Below are positions 1-7,379 of a DNA stretch of 17,032 nucleotides, one piece after another. The stretch is from the NCBI GenBank assembly GCA_035574175.1, contig DATLZB010000186.1, forward strand, positions 1 through 17,032, given 5' to 3'. How positions within the stretch are numbered: the stretch's first letter is position 1; each line of letters begins with the position of its first letter. The notes under the pieces are model-generated. The model was given only the letters and a program-made list of their open reading frames with translations. It was not told where the DNA came from and ran no database searches. The translations under genes were made by a program, and so were the position numbers. Source of the DNA: DATLZB01 sp035574175 (GTDB lineage: Bacteria; Pseudomonadota; Alphaproteobacteria; Rhizobiales; Hyphomicrobiaceae).

Positions 1-256
1 CCGCAGCAACGACCGGGCTCAGCGTCTCGGCGATCTCCCCGACCGGCGCCGTCACCGCCTCGAGCACCGGCTCAAGCGCCTCGCCAACCTCGCCAACCGC
101 GGCAACGACCGGCGCCACAACCTGCTCAACCACCGGCTCCAGCGTCTCCACCGCCGTGCCCACCGTCTCGATTACCGGCTCGGCGGCCGCAGCAACGACC
201 GGGCTCAGCGTCTCGGCGATCTCCCCGACCGGCGCCGTCACCGCCTCAAGCACCGG
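1..256. repeat. Tandem 186-bp in-frame super-repeat (about 1.4 copies in window)
   Basis: Bases 1-70 match 187-256 at every position except one (62 versus 248), so the offset is 186 bp, exactly 62 codons of the minus-strand repeat protein. The protein units are T257-E274, T275-E296 and T297-E318, and the next copy begins at A319. Near-identity at DNA level, including third codon positions, points to recent duplication or ongoing recombination between copies. The array continues beyond the left edge. Confidence 0.85.
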
Positions 257-1033
257 GGTCAGGGTCTCGGCAACATCGCCGACGATGTCACCGGCCAAGT
301 CGAGCACTGGGTCGGTCAGCGGACCGAGCGCGGCGATCACATCGCCCAGCCTGTCGCCCACTGGCGAGACAATGCCGTCGATCACGGGATCGAGCACGTC
401 GATCACCGGATCGAGCAGGTCGGCCACATCCTCGACCAGGTCCTCAATCGGATCGAGGATGGGATCGAGTGGTAATGACCCGGCGGGGCCCTCGGCCGGG
501 GAAGACCCAGAGCCGCCCGAAGGTGGAAGGCCTGGCTCACCCTGGGCAGCAGGCACTGTGAGGGCGGCAGGCACTGTAACGAAATCAGCCGCTGCGAGCG
601 GTCGCAGACCATGGCTGGCGCCGGAGCCGGCATCCGGCGAAAATCCGATGTGGTGCACCGAATCTGTGCCTGCGGGCCGATCGAACGGCGGAAGGGCGAG
701 ACCGGTGCGCGCCAGGGCCGCATCATCTTCGATTTCGCTCGCCTCTGGCGCGAGGCCATCGCCTTCAACTGCAGCGGAGGCCGCTCTTGCAGGCGGCTGC
801 GCATTTGAGGATTCGGTCGGTTGGGAGGGCTCCTCCGCGGCCTCAGCCGAATTGGCCGCGGCACCGATCAGCTGCTGCGCCGCCACCAGCTGGGAAAGGA
901 AGAACGACCAAGTTAGAAAAGTCCAGAGTCCGCGCTCGCGTTGGGGCGTATTAGCGGCGAGGTTATGTTTAGGGCGGTTCCCGATGGCCTCTGCCTTCCC
1001 GGGACGCGCAATCCTTCCGGTGTCGACGTACAT
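1..1033 (-). CDS. Pro/Val/Glu-rich repeat protein, membrane-anchored or exported, C-terminus beyond window edge (partial)
   Basis: This frame is open on the minus strand from an ATG at 1033 to the window edge and gives 344 residues with no stop. AGGGAGG lies 8 bases upstream of the ATG. Residues 1-36 are basic. Residues 37-60 form one hydrophobic segment that could be a signal peptide with a long n-region or a signal anchor. Residues 61-185 are an Ala/Pro/Ser/Gly-rich spacer. From about residue 188 the protein becomes a regular repeat of short amphipathic segments each carrying an L-x-P-V core. From 257 the repeats settle into an 18+22+22 residue pattern (62 residues in total), and the second copy of the super-repeat starts at 319. 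I do not recognise the family. Long Val/Pro/Asp repeats near the N-terminus occur in some large surface or biofilm proteins, but no known adhesin domain is visible here. The small acidic gene just upstream on the same strand may be co-transcribed. The coding call is firm; the function is unknown. Confidence 0.8.
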   Translation of the reverse strand, partial: MYVDTGRIARPGKAEAIGNRPKHNLAANTPQRERGLWTFLTWSFFLSQLVAAQQLIGAAANSAEAAEEPSQPTESSNAQPPARAASAAVEGDGLAPEASEIEDDAALARTGLALPPFDRPAGTDSVHHIGFSPDAGSGASHGLRPLAAADFVTVPAALTVPAAQGEPGLPPSGGSGSSPAEGPAGSLPLDPILDPIEDLVEDVADLLDPVIDVLDPVIDGIVSPVGDRLGDVIAALGPLTDPVLDLAGDIVGDVAETLTPVLEAVTAPVGEIAETLSPVVAAAAEPVIETVGTAVETLEPVVEQVVAPVVAAVGEVGEALEPVLEAVTAPVGEIAETLSPVVAA

Positions 1034-1180
1034 AATGAATACCTCCCTGCCAAAAAACTCCGGTTGTTCCCCCGGCCTTGACGGCAGACCTCGGCAATCA
1101 ACGGCCCTGCAATCTCCCCTTCCTCCTCCTTGCAGCTTGCAAAGGTTGCTCCCGAAACTCTGCGCTCGCCCTCGCCGCGG

Positions 1181-1516
1181 CTAGCTATCGTCGGCAACCG
1201 CGCCGAGATCGACGGCGGGTACATCGAAGAGGTGATGCGAACTCGTCAGCAGATCGAGCGCGGTATCGATGTTGGGCAAAAGGCCCGCATCAAGTGCGAG
1301 CGCCACGTGCCCGTCGTACTCATGCGCTCCGGCCAGAACGGCACCCTCAGCGTCCTCGAGATTGGCGGCGAGGCCGTCGGCCAGCATCGAGGTGAAGGTC
1401 TTCTCGGCGCCGGCGTCGAAGACACTGAGAGAGGGGTTACCCGCCACCTCCCCGGCAGCCGGGGCGTCATCGCTCCGCTCTCCGGAAGGACTTGCGGAAT
1501 TGTTGGATTCAATCAT
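1181..1516 (-). CDS. Small acidic protein of unknown function (111 aa)
   Basis: I do not recognise this protein. The ATG at 1516 follows an AAGGAG sequence about 12 bases upstream, and codon use is GC-rich at third positions as in its neighbours, so the minus frame is preferred over the overlapping plus-strand frames. The product is strongly acidic, with about 20 Asp/Glu against one Lys and one Arg. The first 30 residues are Ser/Ala/Glu-rich and probably disordered. The rest has alternating hydrophobic and acidic patches, ending in a segment with L-F-D-V-P-A-V-D-L (97-104). There is no signal peptide, no transmembrane helix and no cysteine. It lies 147 bases upstream of the repeat-protein gene on the same strand, so the two may be functionally linked. 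That link is inferred from position only. Confidence 0.65.
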   Translation of the reverse strand: MIESNNSASPSGERSDDAPAAGEVAGNPSLSVFDAGAEKTFTSMLADGLAANLEDAEGAVLAGAHEYDGHVALALDAGLLPNIDTALDLLTSSHHLFDVPAVDLGAVADDS

Positions 1517-1622
1517 GCGTGATCTCGGCTCCTTAGGAGGGGCTGAAGAGCACCCTACCCTGGAGAGTTCGACGCAGGATTAAATCCGGCTCAATGTTTG
1601 TCAGCCTGTCGTCAATCTGTCG

Positions 1623-2525
1623 TTAGCCACGAACTGCCGGCAGGATAAGTTGCAGAGACCTCTTCGAAGGCTGGATCTCGACTGGTGTAGTACCAGCTAT
1701 CTCACCGTCGAGCTGCATCAGCAGTGCCGGCTGAGGCCGGATTGCCACCTGCCGGCAGCGCACGACGTTTACCAAGGGGTGCGCCTCCAGAAGCCCTGCG
1801 GCAAGGGCCAGAACGACCCCGACAAGGGCTGCGCGACTGCGGGTGCGAACAATGACGGCGTGAAAGCCCTCGCCATGAATGGTGCGCTGGCGTGTGAGGC
1901 GGAACGGCCCGCCATAGCGCGAGGCCTTGGCGACGATCAGCCAGCAGCACCGGTGCGTCTTCCCGTCGATCTCCGCCTCGAAGGTGTCGGGCCTGCGGGC
2001 GAGCTCGCCCACTAACGGCAGCGCATAGGCGAGCTTGCCCAGGCGGCGCTTCCAACCGACGTCGAGGCGAGCGAGCACGCGTGCATCGAACCCCGCGCCG
2101 GCCATAGCAAAAAAGCACGCCCCGTTGGCCTCTCCGCCCTGCACCGGCATGCTCGGACCGTACATCAGATTGTGAGCGATGGTGCGCGGCCCGCTGCAAA
2201 ATCCGATCTCGTGGGCAAGCACATTGCCCGTGCCGACGGGAATGATGCCGAGCGGCACAGGGCTGTCGAGCAGGCCCGCCCCGACGCCGCGCACGGTGCT
2301 GTCGCCGCCGGCCGCGACGACCGCATGCCAGGCGCCCGATTGGACAGCCTTCTCGGCGAAGGCGCGATCCGCCTCGAGGCTGTCGGCGGGGACGACCGAG
2401 AGCTGTGCTCCGGCCGTCGCCAGTTCCCGGCACACCTGACGGAGCAGCCAGCGCCGGCGCATTCCCGCGATCCTGTTGTGGATGATGAGGAAGCGCGTGC
2501 GGGGCCGGGCATCGCGTGGCTGCAT
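1623..2525 (-). CDS. Diacylglycerol kinase family lipid kinase (DAGK catalytic domain)
   Basis: This is a 300-residue protein of the DAGK/sphingosine-kinase/YegS family, which phosphorylates diacylglycerol or a similar lipid alcohol with ATP at the inner face of the membrane. The N-terminal nucleotide-binding half shows R-F-L-I-I-H-N (11-17), the glycine-rich loop G-G-D-S-T (73-77) and G-T-G-N-V-L-A-H-E (98-106). The C-terminal beta-rich half carries M-A-G-A-G-F-D-A-R (141-149), K-L-A-Y-A (164-168) and a late L-D-G-E. The full length is normal for bacterial members. The family's G-G-D-G-T is changed to G-G-D-S-T, and the usual Asn-Pro near residue 16 is His-Asn, so it may be a divergent subfamily. 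The start lies 10 bases after the stop of the upstream M20 peptidase gene, so the two form an operon. The lipid substrate cannot be told from the sequence. Confidence 0.88.
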   Translation of the reverse strand: MQPRDARPRTRFLIIHNRIAGMRRRWLLRQVCRELATAGAQLSVVPADSLEADRAFAEKAVQSGAWHAVVAAGGDSTVRGVGAGLLDSPVPLGIIPVGTGNVLAHEIGFCSGPRTIAHNLMYGPSMPVQGGEANGACFFAMAGAGFDARVLARLDVGWKRRLGKLAYALPLVGELARRPDTFEAEIDGKTHRCCWLIVAKASRYGGPFRLTRQRTIHGEGFHAVIVRTRSRAALVGVVLALAAGLLEAHPLVNVVRCRQVAIRPQPALLMQLDGEIAGTTPVEIQPSKRSLQLILPAVRG

Positions 2526-2535
2526 GAGGTCCGCT

Positions 2536-3675
2536 TCAGCGCAGCCTCTCGAAAAGGCCCTGCATCAGCCGCGTACCGGGCTCGATCGAGGAGATGAGCA
2601 TGTGCTCCTCATGGGTGTGCGCGCCATCGCCGTCCACGCCGAGCCCGTCCAGCGTGGGCAGGCCCATGGCCGCCGTGAAGTTGCCGTCGGAGCCGCCGCC
2701 GTTGCGGGGCCCCGTCTCGAGCCTCACGCCGAGCTCTCTGGCCACAGCGGCCGCCTTGTCGAACAGGAGGTCCACATGTGCGCCGCGCTCGAACGGGGGC
2801 CGGGTGACGCCGCCCGAGACCTTTAGCTCGACGCCCGGGTCCGGCGATTTGAGCGCCAGGAAGCGGGCTTCCGTCTCGCGGGCCGCTGACTCGTCGCAGA
2901 CGCGCATGTCGGCGTTGATGCGGCAGTACTCGGGCACTACGTTCACGCCCGTGCCGCCGCTGACGAGGCCTACGTTGGTAGTGATGCCGCGCTCATAGTC
3001 GGTGAAGCCCTCAACCTGGAGAATGACCTTTGCCATGGCGCGAATGGCGCTCCGCCCTTCGGCGTGTGCAGCGCCCGAATGGGAGGGCCGCCCGTACGCC
3101 TCGATCAGAAACCTGCCTGTGCCCTTGCGCGAAGTAACGACCGTGCCGCCGTGTTTTGGCTCGGTGACGAGAACGTAACGGCTCCGGCGGGCCTCCGCCT
3201 CGATATGGGGGCGCGAGGCGATGCTGCCCACCTCTTCGTCCGGAGTGAACATGAAGGTGATCGGCAGCGCGCCGCGCGAACCGGCCTTGGCGAGGCGCTG
3301 GAAGGCTGCAATGGCCAGGACCAGCCCGCCCTTCATGTCATAGATGCCGGGACCGAATGCCTTGTCGCCTTCGATGCGGAACGGCAGGGTGCTGCCGAGT
3401 GTGCCGACGGGATGAACGGTGTCCACATGGCTCAGCACCAGGATGCCCGGCACATCGCTTGCCGGATCGCTGCGCACTCTGAGGACGTCGCCGAAACGGT
3501 CGTCGATCTTGGCCCGCTCCGGGCGCGCACCGGTGCCATCGAACCAGCTCGCGATCACATCGAGCACCCGATTGACCCCCACCGGGTGGCTGGTCGGGCT
3601 CTCGATTGCGGTAATGCACCGGATTTGCTCGAGAATGGCTTCGCGGTCGACGGGAGTGTCGCGGAAGGATGGCAT
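2536..3675 (-). CDS. M20 family metallopeptidase, carboxypeptidase G2-like
   Basis: This is a 379-residue cytoplasmic di-zinc aminoacylase/carboxypeptidase. Likely metal and catalytic residues are all present: H83 in S-H-V-D-T-V, D113 in G-I-Y-D-M-K-G-G, E147/E148 in T-P-D-E-E-V-G-S, E172 in T-E-P-K, and H353 in D-G-A-H-T. H198 in P-S-H-S-G lies in the dimerisation domain. The closest named relative by motif pattern is glutamate carboxypeptidase (CPG2), which removes C-terminal glutamate from folates and peptides. Pseudomonas CPG2 is exported, but no signal peptide is visible here. I chose the ATG at 3675 because GAAGG lies 5 bases before it. A TTG twelve bases upstream is also in frame but less likely. 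The gene is divergent from a complete peptide importer, which suggests that it cleaves the imported substrate. The substrate itself is not determined. Confidence 0.9.
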   Translation of the reverse strand: MPSFRDTPVDREAILEQIRCITAIESPTSHPVGVNRVLDVIASWFDGTGARPERAKIDDRFGDVLRVRSDPASDVPGILVLSHVDTVHPVGTLGSTLPFRIEGDKAFGPGIYDMKGGLVLAIAAFQRLAKAGSRGALPITFMFTPDEEVGSIASRPHIEAEARRSRYVLVTEPKHGGTVVTSRKGTGRFLIEAYGRPSHSGAAHAEGRSAIRAMAKVILQVEGFTDYERGITTNVGLVSGGTGVNVVPEYCRINADMRVCDESAARETEARFLALKSPDPGVELKVSGGVTRPPFERGAHVDLLFDKAAAVARELGVRLETGPRNGGGSDGNFTAAMGLPTLDGLGVDGDGAHTHEEHMLISSIEPGTRLMQGLFERLR

Positions 3676-3751
3676 CTTAGCCTTCAACGCGATCGCCGTT
3701 AGATAGCGCGGCGCTCAGGAACACAGGCTTGATCCAATTCGAGCTTTTGTT

Positions 3752-3776
3752 TTGCACAGCCCGCAATTCCGTGCAA
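3752..3776. promoter_or_regulatory. Inverted repeat TTGCAC-N13-GTGCAA, candidate operator
   Basis: A six-base perfect inverted repeat with a 13-base spacer lies in the 142-base divergent region between the M20 peptidase and the peptide importer. Its placement fits an operator controlling one or both units. Six-base arms can occur by chance, so confidence is low. Confidence 0.3.
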
Positions 3777-3799
3777 GCTTGTCGCTCAGCACGCAATTC
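3757..3799. repeat. Direct repeat CAGC(C/A)CGCAATTC, two copies 30 bp apart
   Basis: Copies at 3757-3769 and 3787-3799 match at 12 of 13 positions. The 30-bp period is close to three helical turns, which would place two bound protein subunits on the same face of DNA. The pair overlaps the inverted repeat and ends 19 bases before the start codon of the binding-protein gene. Regulatory function is inference. Confidence 0.4.
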
Positions 3800-3817
3800 G
3801 TTCGGGGAGGACTTCCC

Positions 3818-5395
3818 ATGCTTGTCGCGCGCTGCTTGGCTGTCTGCCTCGGTTTCGGAGCCCTGATCAATCCTGCCGCCGCCCAGGAACTCAAGATCGG
3901 GCTCGCCGCCGAGCCTTCGGCGCTCGATCCCCACTTTCACAATCTCACTCCCAATAACGCACTGCTCTCCCATGTGTTTGAGCGCCTGGTCGAGACGGAC
4001 GCCAAGAACAAGCTGGTGCCGGGCCTTGCCGAGAGCTGGAAGACCATTAGTGACACCACCTGGGAGTTTAAGCTGCGCAAGGGCGTCAAATGGCACGATG
4101 GCTCCCCCTTCACGGCCGATGACGTCATCTTCACTTTCGAGCGCGCGCCCAACGTGCCCAACAGCCCGTCGAGCTTTGCAGCGATGGTGAAGGGCAAGAC
4201 GGTAAAGAAGATCGACGAACACACCATCCAAATTTCGACTGCCGGTCCCTACCCCCTGATGCCGAACGATCTGTCGAACCTGCTCATCGTCTCCAAGAAG
4301 CATGGCGAGGGCGCCAAGACCGAAGATTACAATTCAGGCAAGGCGGCGATCGGCACCGGCCCCTTCAAGTTCGCCGAATACGTGCCGGGCGACCGTATCG
4401 TGTTCGTCCGCAACGACGCGTACTGGGGCAAGAAGGCGGAGTGGGCCAAGGTGACCATGCGGCCGATTAAGGCCGGCCCGGCTCGGGTCGCAGCCCTGCT
4501 CGCAGGCGACGTTGATCTCATCGAGGACACGCCGACCCCCGACATCGAGCGACTCAAGAAGGAGCCAAAGGTCGAGCTCGCGCAGACCGTATCGCGGCGC
4601 GTCATCTACTTCCACATGGACCAGTTCCGCGACGAGAGTCCGTTCATCAAGGGCAATGACGGCGGGGCGATTAAGAATCCGCTTAAAGACGTGCGGGTCC
4701 GGCGCGCGCTTTCTATGGCCATCAATCGTGATGCCATCGTTAGCCGCGTCATGGAGGGGGTCGCCATTCCCGCCGGCCAATTGCTGGCCGACGGCTTCTT
4801 CGGCGTGTCACCCAATGTAAAGCCGCCCAAGTACGATCCCGAGGGCGCCAAGAAGCTGCTCGCCGAGGCTGGCTACCCCAACGGTTTCAAGATGACCCTG
4901 CACAGTCCGAACGGACGCTATACCAACGACGTCAAGATCGCCGAGGCCGTGGCGCAGATGCTGACGCGCATCGGCGTCGAGACCTCGCTCGAGACTTTGC
5001 CGCCGGCGGTGTTTTTCAGCCGTGCCTCGACCGGCGCCAACGGCCAGCCGGAATTCAGTTTCATTCTGGTTGGTTGGGGCTCGGACACGGGCGAGACCTC
5101 GAGCCCTCTGCGGGCCCTCCTCGGCACGTTCGACAAGGAGAAGGGCTCGGGCACGGCTAACCGCGGGCGCTACTCCAATGCCGAACTCGACAAGCTGATC
5201 GACCAGGCCCTTGCGACGGTCGACGATGCCAAGCGTCAGGCCACGCTTGCCAAGGCCGTCGAGGTCGCCATGGGCGACGTCGGGCTCATACCGTCCCACT
5301 ACCAGATCAACACCTGGGCGGTGCGCAAAGGTCTGAGCTACGAGGCGAGGACGGATGAATACACGCTTGCCATGAGCGTGAGCGCGCGCAAATGA
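3818..5395 (+). CDS. Peptide-type ABC transporter, periplasmic substrate-binding protein (SBP family 5)
   Basis: This 525-residue protein binds the imported substrate in the periplasm and delivers it to the permeases encoded downstream. A classic signal peptide covers residues 1-22, with cleavage likely after A-A-A and before Q-E-L-K-I-G. The family-5 pattern follows: E-P-S-A-L-D-P-H early in the mature chain, then L-V-P-G-L-A-E-S-W, V-K-W-H-D-G-S-P-F-T-A-D-D-V, G-T-G-P-F and R-R-A-L-S-M-A-I-N-R. I chose the ATG at 3818 because GGGGAGG ends 7 bases before it and the signal peptide begins there. A TTG at 3752 is in frame but lacks a ribosome site. Family 5 includes di- and oligopeptide, glutathione, nickel and opine binders. 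The neighbouring peptidase favours a peptide or glutamyl conjugate, but the ligand is unproven. Confidence 0.93.
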   Translation: MLVARCLAVCLGFGALINPAAAQELKIGLAAEPSALDPHFHNLTPNNALLSHVFERLVETDAKNKLVPGLAESWKTISDTTWEFKLRKGVKWHDGSPFTADDVIFTFERAPNVPNSPSSFAAMVKGKTVKKIDEHTIQISTAGPYPLMPNDLSNLLIVSKKHGEGAKTEDYNSGKAAIGTGPFKFAEYVPGDRIVFVRNDAYWGKKAEWAKVTMRPIKAGPARVAALLAGDVDLIEDTPTPDIERLKKEPKVELAQTVSRRVIYFHMDQFRDESPFIKGNDGGAIKNPLKDVRVRRALSMAINRDAIVSRVMEGVAIPAGQLLADGFFGVSPNVKPPKYDPEGAKKLLAEAGYPNGFKMTLHSPNGRYTNDVKIAEAVAQMLTRIGVETSLETLPPAVFFSRASTGANGQPEFSFILVGWGSDTGETSSPLRALLGTFDKEKGSGTANRGRYSNAELDKLIDQALATVDDAKRQATLAKAVEVAMGDVGLIPSHYQINTWAVRKGLSYEARTDEYTLAMSVSARK

Positions 5396-5407
5396 CGCTG
5401 CGGCGGC

Positions 5408-5430
5408 GCGGCCGACAAAGGTCGTGCCGC
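5408..5430 (+). other. Intercistronic stem-loop between binding-protein and permease genes
   Basis: Arms 5408-5416 (GCGGCCGAC) and 5421-5430 (GTCGTGCCGC) pair over nine base pairs with one bulged T at 5425 and a four-base AAAG loop. No T-run follows, so it is not a standard intrinsic terminator. Hairpins at this place in importer operons commonly protect the binding-protein transcript from 3' decay or partly attenuate read-through, giving more binding protein than permease. That role is inferred. Confidence 0.5.
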
Positions 5431-5478
5431 TATGCCATCGCAGGCGCCGAACCGGCTTAGCGAGCGTGGGCCGCGCCG

Positions 5479-6456
5479 ATGACCGCTTTCATTCTCCGCC
5501 GGCTGATGCAGAGCGTGATCGTGGTCGCGGCGATGTCGATGGTGGTTTTCCTCGGCGTCCACGTCATCGGCAATCCTGTCTACCTGCTCATCAATCCCCA
5601 GGCCGATCAACAGGAGATCGAGGCCGCCATACGCGCGCTCGGCCTCGATCGGCCGATCTGGGAGCAGTACTTCTATTTCGTGAGGGGGGCCCTCAATGGC
5701 GACCTCGGTAAATCCTTCGTATTCGGCGAGCCGGCGCTCAGGGTGATCCTGCAGCGCATGCCGGCCACGTTGGAACTCGCGTTTGCCGCACTCGTCATGG
5801 CGATCGTGATCGGCATTCCACTCGGGCTTTACGCAGGCCTCAAGCCGGAGAGCCCGATGTCCAAGACCATTATGGCAAGCTCGATCCTGGGCTTCAGCCT
5901 GCCGACGTTCTGGGTCGGGCTGATGCTCATCATGGTGTTCGCGGTGATGCTCGGCTGGCTGCCGTCGACCGGACGAGGAACCTCTGCCACGTTCTTCGGT
6001 ATCACCTCGAGCCTGTTCACCCTCGACGGCCTCGCCCACGTGCTGCTGCCAGCGCTCAACCTGGCGCTGCTGAAGATCTCGCTGGTCATCCGCCTCACCC
6101 GTGCCGGCACGCGCGAGGCAATCCACCAGGACTATATCAAGTTCGCGCGCGCCAAAGGTCTCTCCCAGCGCCGCATCGTCGGCGTGCACCTGTTGAAGAA
6201 CATCCTGATCCCGATCGTCACCGTGCTCGGCATCGAGTTCGGCAACCTTGTTGCGTTTTCGGTGGTCACCGAGACCATCTTCGCTTGGCCCGGCATGGGC
6301 AGGCTACTGATCAGCTCGATCCAGACACTCGACCGGCCGGTGATCGTCGCCTACCTCATCATCATCGTGCTGATGTTCGTCGTCATCAATCTCATCGTTG
6401 ACATCCTCTACTCCGTGCTCGACCCGCGCGTGAGGATTGGAGAGCGCACTGCATGA
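5479..6456 (+). CDS. Peptide-type ABC transporter permease, DppB/OppB family
   Basis: This 325-residue inner-membrane protein is one of two channel subunits of the importer. Hydrophobic segments are visible at about residues 9-30, 98-120, 134-160, 185-205, 240-265 and 287-313, fitting the usual six helices. It opens with M-T-A-F-I-L-R-R-L, typical for DppB-like proteins. It has the N-terminal periplasmic segment containing L-G-L-D-R-P-I and G-D-L-G-K-S, and the cytoplasmic EAA loop at about 212-241 (R-E-A-I through F-A-R-A-K-G-L) that docks onto the ATPases. No strong ribosome site precedes the ATG. The gene lies 83 bases after the binding-protein stop and its stop overlaps the next start by ATGA (6453-6456), implying translational coupling. 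Confidence 0.93.
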   Translation: MTAFILRRLMQSVIVVAAMSMVVFLGVHVIGNPVYLLINPQADQQEIEAAIRALGLDRPIWEQYFYFVRGALNGDLGKSFVFGEPALRVILQRMPATLELAFAALVMAIVIGIPLGLYAGLKPESPMSKTIMASSILGFSLPTFWVGLMLIMVFAVMLGWLPSTGRGTSATFFGITSSLFTLDGLAHVLLPALNLALLKISLVIRLTRAGTREAIHQDYIKFARAKGLSQRRIVGVHLLKNILIPIVTVLGIEFGNLVAFSVVTETIFAWPGMGRLLISSIQTLDRPVIVAYLIIIVLMFVVINLIVDILYSVLDPRVRIGERTA

Positions 6457-7379
6457 GCCTAGCCGAACCTCAGATCTCGACCCAACGGGAAGCATCGGCA
6501 GTCGCCGTCGAAACGCCGCTCAGGCGATTCCTCAGCGACTATTTCGAGAGCCCAATTGCGACCGTAGCGCTGGCGGCTCTCGTTCTCCTTGTCTGCCTTG
6601 CCGTGTTGGCGCCGGCGATCTCGCCGCAGAACCCTTACAATCTGGCCGAGGTCGACGTGCTGGACAGCCGCCTTCCGCCGGGCTCCGAAAGCATAACCGG
6701 CTACACATTCTGGCTCGGTACAGACGGCGCCGGGCGCGACCTCTTGAGTGCCATGCTCTATGGCCTCAGAATTTCGCTTGCGGTCGGCGTCATGTCCGGC
6801 CTCATAGCTACCGTGCTCGGCACCCTCGTCGGCCTAGCCGCCGCCTATGTCGGCGGCCGCGTCGAAGCGCTCATCATGCGCATCGTCGACATGCAGCTCT
6901 CCTTCCCCGCCATCCTGATCGCCCTCATGCTGATCGCGGTGCTGGGCAAGGGCGTCGACAAGATCGTGATCGCGCTTGTCACCGTGCAATGGGCCTACTA
7001 TGCGCGCACGGTGCGCGGCACGGCGCTGGTCGAGCGTCGCAAGGAGTACGTGGAGGCGGCACGGTGCCTGGGGCTCAGCCACACGCGCATTCTCCTGAAG
7101 CACATCCTTCCCAACTGCCTGCCGCCCTTGATCGTGGTCGCAACCGTTCAGGCCGCACACGCGATCGCGCTCGAGGCGACACTTTCGTTTCTCGGCGTCG
7201 GCCTGCCCCAGACCGAACCCTCCCTCGGGCTGCTGATCTCCAACGGCTTCGAGTACATGCTGTCTGGCAAGTACTGGATCAGCTTCTTCCCCGGTCTCCT
7301 GCTGCTCGCCACCATTCTCGCCATCAATCTCGTGGGCGACCGCCTGCGCGACGTGCTCAATCCGAGGCTGACGCGATGA
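6453..7379 (+). CDS. Peptide-type ABC transporter permease, DppC/OppC family
   Basis: This is the second channel subunit, 308 residues. A cytoplasmic N-terminal tail of about 34 residues precedes the first helix (about 35-55). It carries the DppC-typical sequence L-G-T-D-G-A-G-R-D (88-96), further hydrophobic segments at about 105-132, 148-166, 168-184, 222-247 and 277-296, and the EAA loop at about 198-221 (E-Y-V-E-A-A-R-C-L-G-L). Start and stop both sit in ATGA overlaps with the neighbouring genes, so the four genes after the binding protein are a tightly coupled unit. It pairs with the DppB-like permease to form the heterodimeric pore. Confidence 0.93.
   Translation: MSLAEPQISTQREASAVAVETPLRRFLSDYFESPIATVALAALVLLVCLAVLAPAISPQNPYNLAEVDVLDSRLPPGSESITGYTFWLGTDGAGRDLLSAMLYGLRISLAVGVMSGLIATVLGTLVGLAAAYVGGRVEALIMRIVDMQLSFPAILIALMLIAVLGKGVDKIVIALVTVQWAYYARTVRGTALVERRKEYVEAARCLGLSHTRILLKHILPNCLPPLIVVATVQAAHAIALEATLSFLGVGLPQTEPSLGLLISNGFEYMLSGKYWISFFPGLLLLATILAINLVGDRLRDVLNPRLTR

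Noticed and set aside
1..256. CRISPR-like repeat
   Set aside because: The repeat is 186 bp in period, in frame, and lies within a coding sequence; there are no short spaced identical repeats.
156..1184. Plus-strand 342-aa Ser/Thr-rich open frame
   Set aside because: It is the antisense reading of the minus-strand repeat protein, which has a ribosome site, signal or anchor segment and coherent repeats. The Ser/Thr richness is a by-product of complementing Val/Pro/Glu codons.
1130..1522. Plus-strand 130-aa frame
   Set aside because: It overlaps the acidic minus-strand gene, has no good ribosome site and shows poorer third-position GC.
1517..1622. Promoter for the small acidic gene
   Set aside because: TTGACG, CTGACA and TTTAAT elements are present on the minus strand, but their spacings do not fit a -35/-10 pair.
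5338..6189. Minus-strand 283-aa frame rich in Arg, His and Glu
   Set aside because: It is antisense to the well-supported DppB-type permease; its composition is typical of shadow frames in high-GC DNA.
6437..7375. Long N-terminal extension of the DppD-type ATPase frame
   Set aside because: It is a shadow of the DppC-type permease. The true start is in the ATGA overlap at 7376, where the ATPase fold begins.
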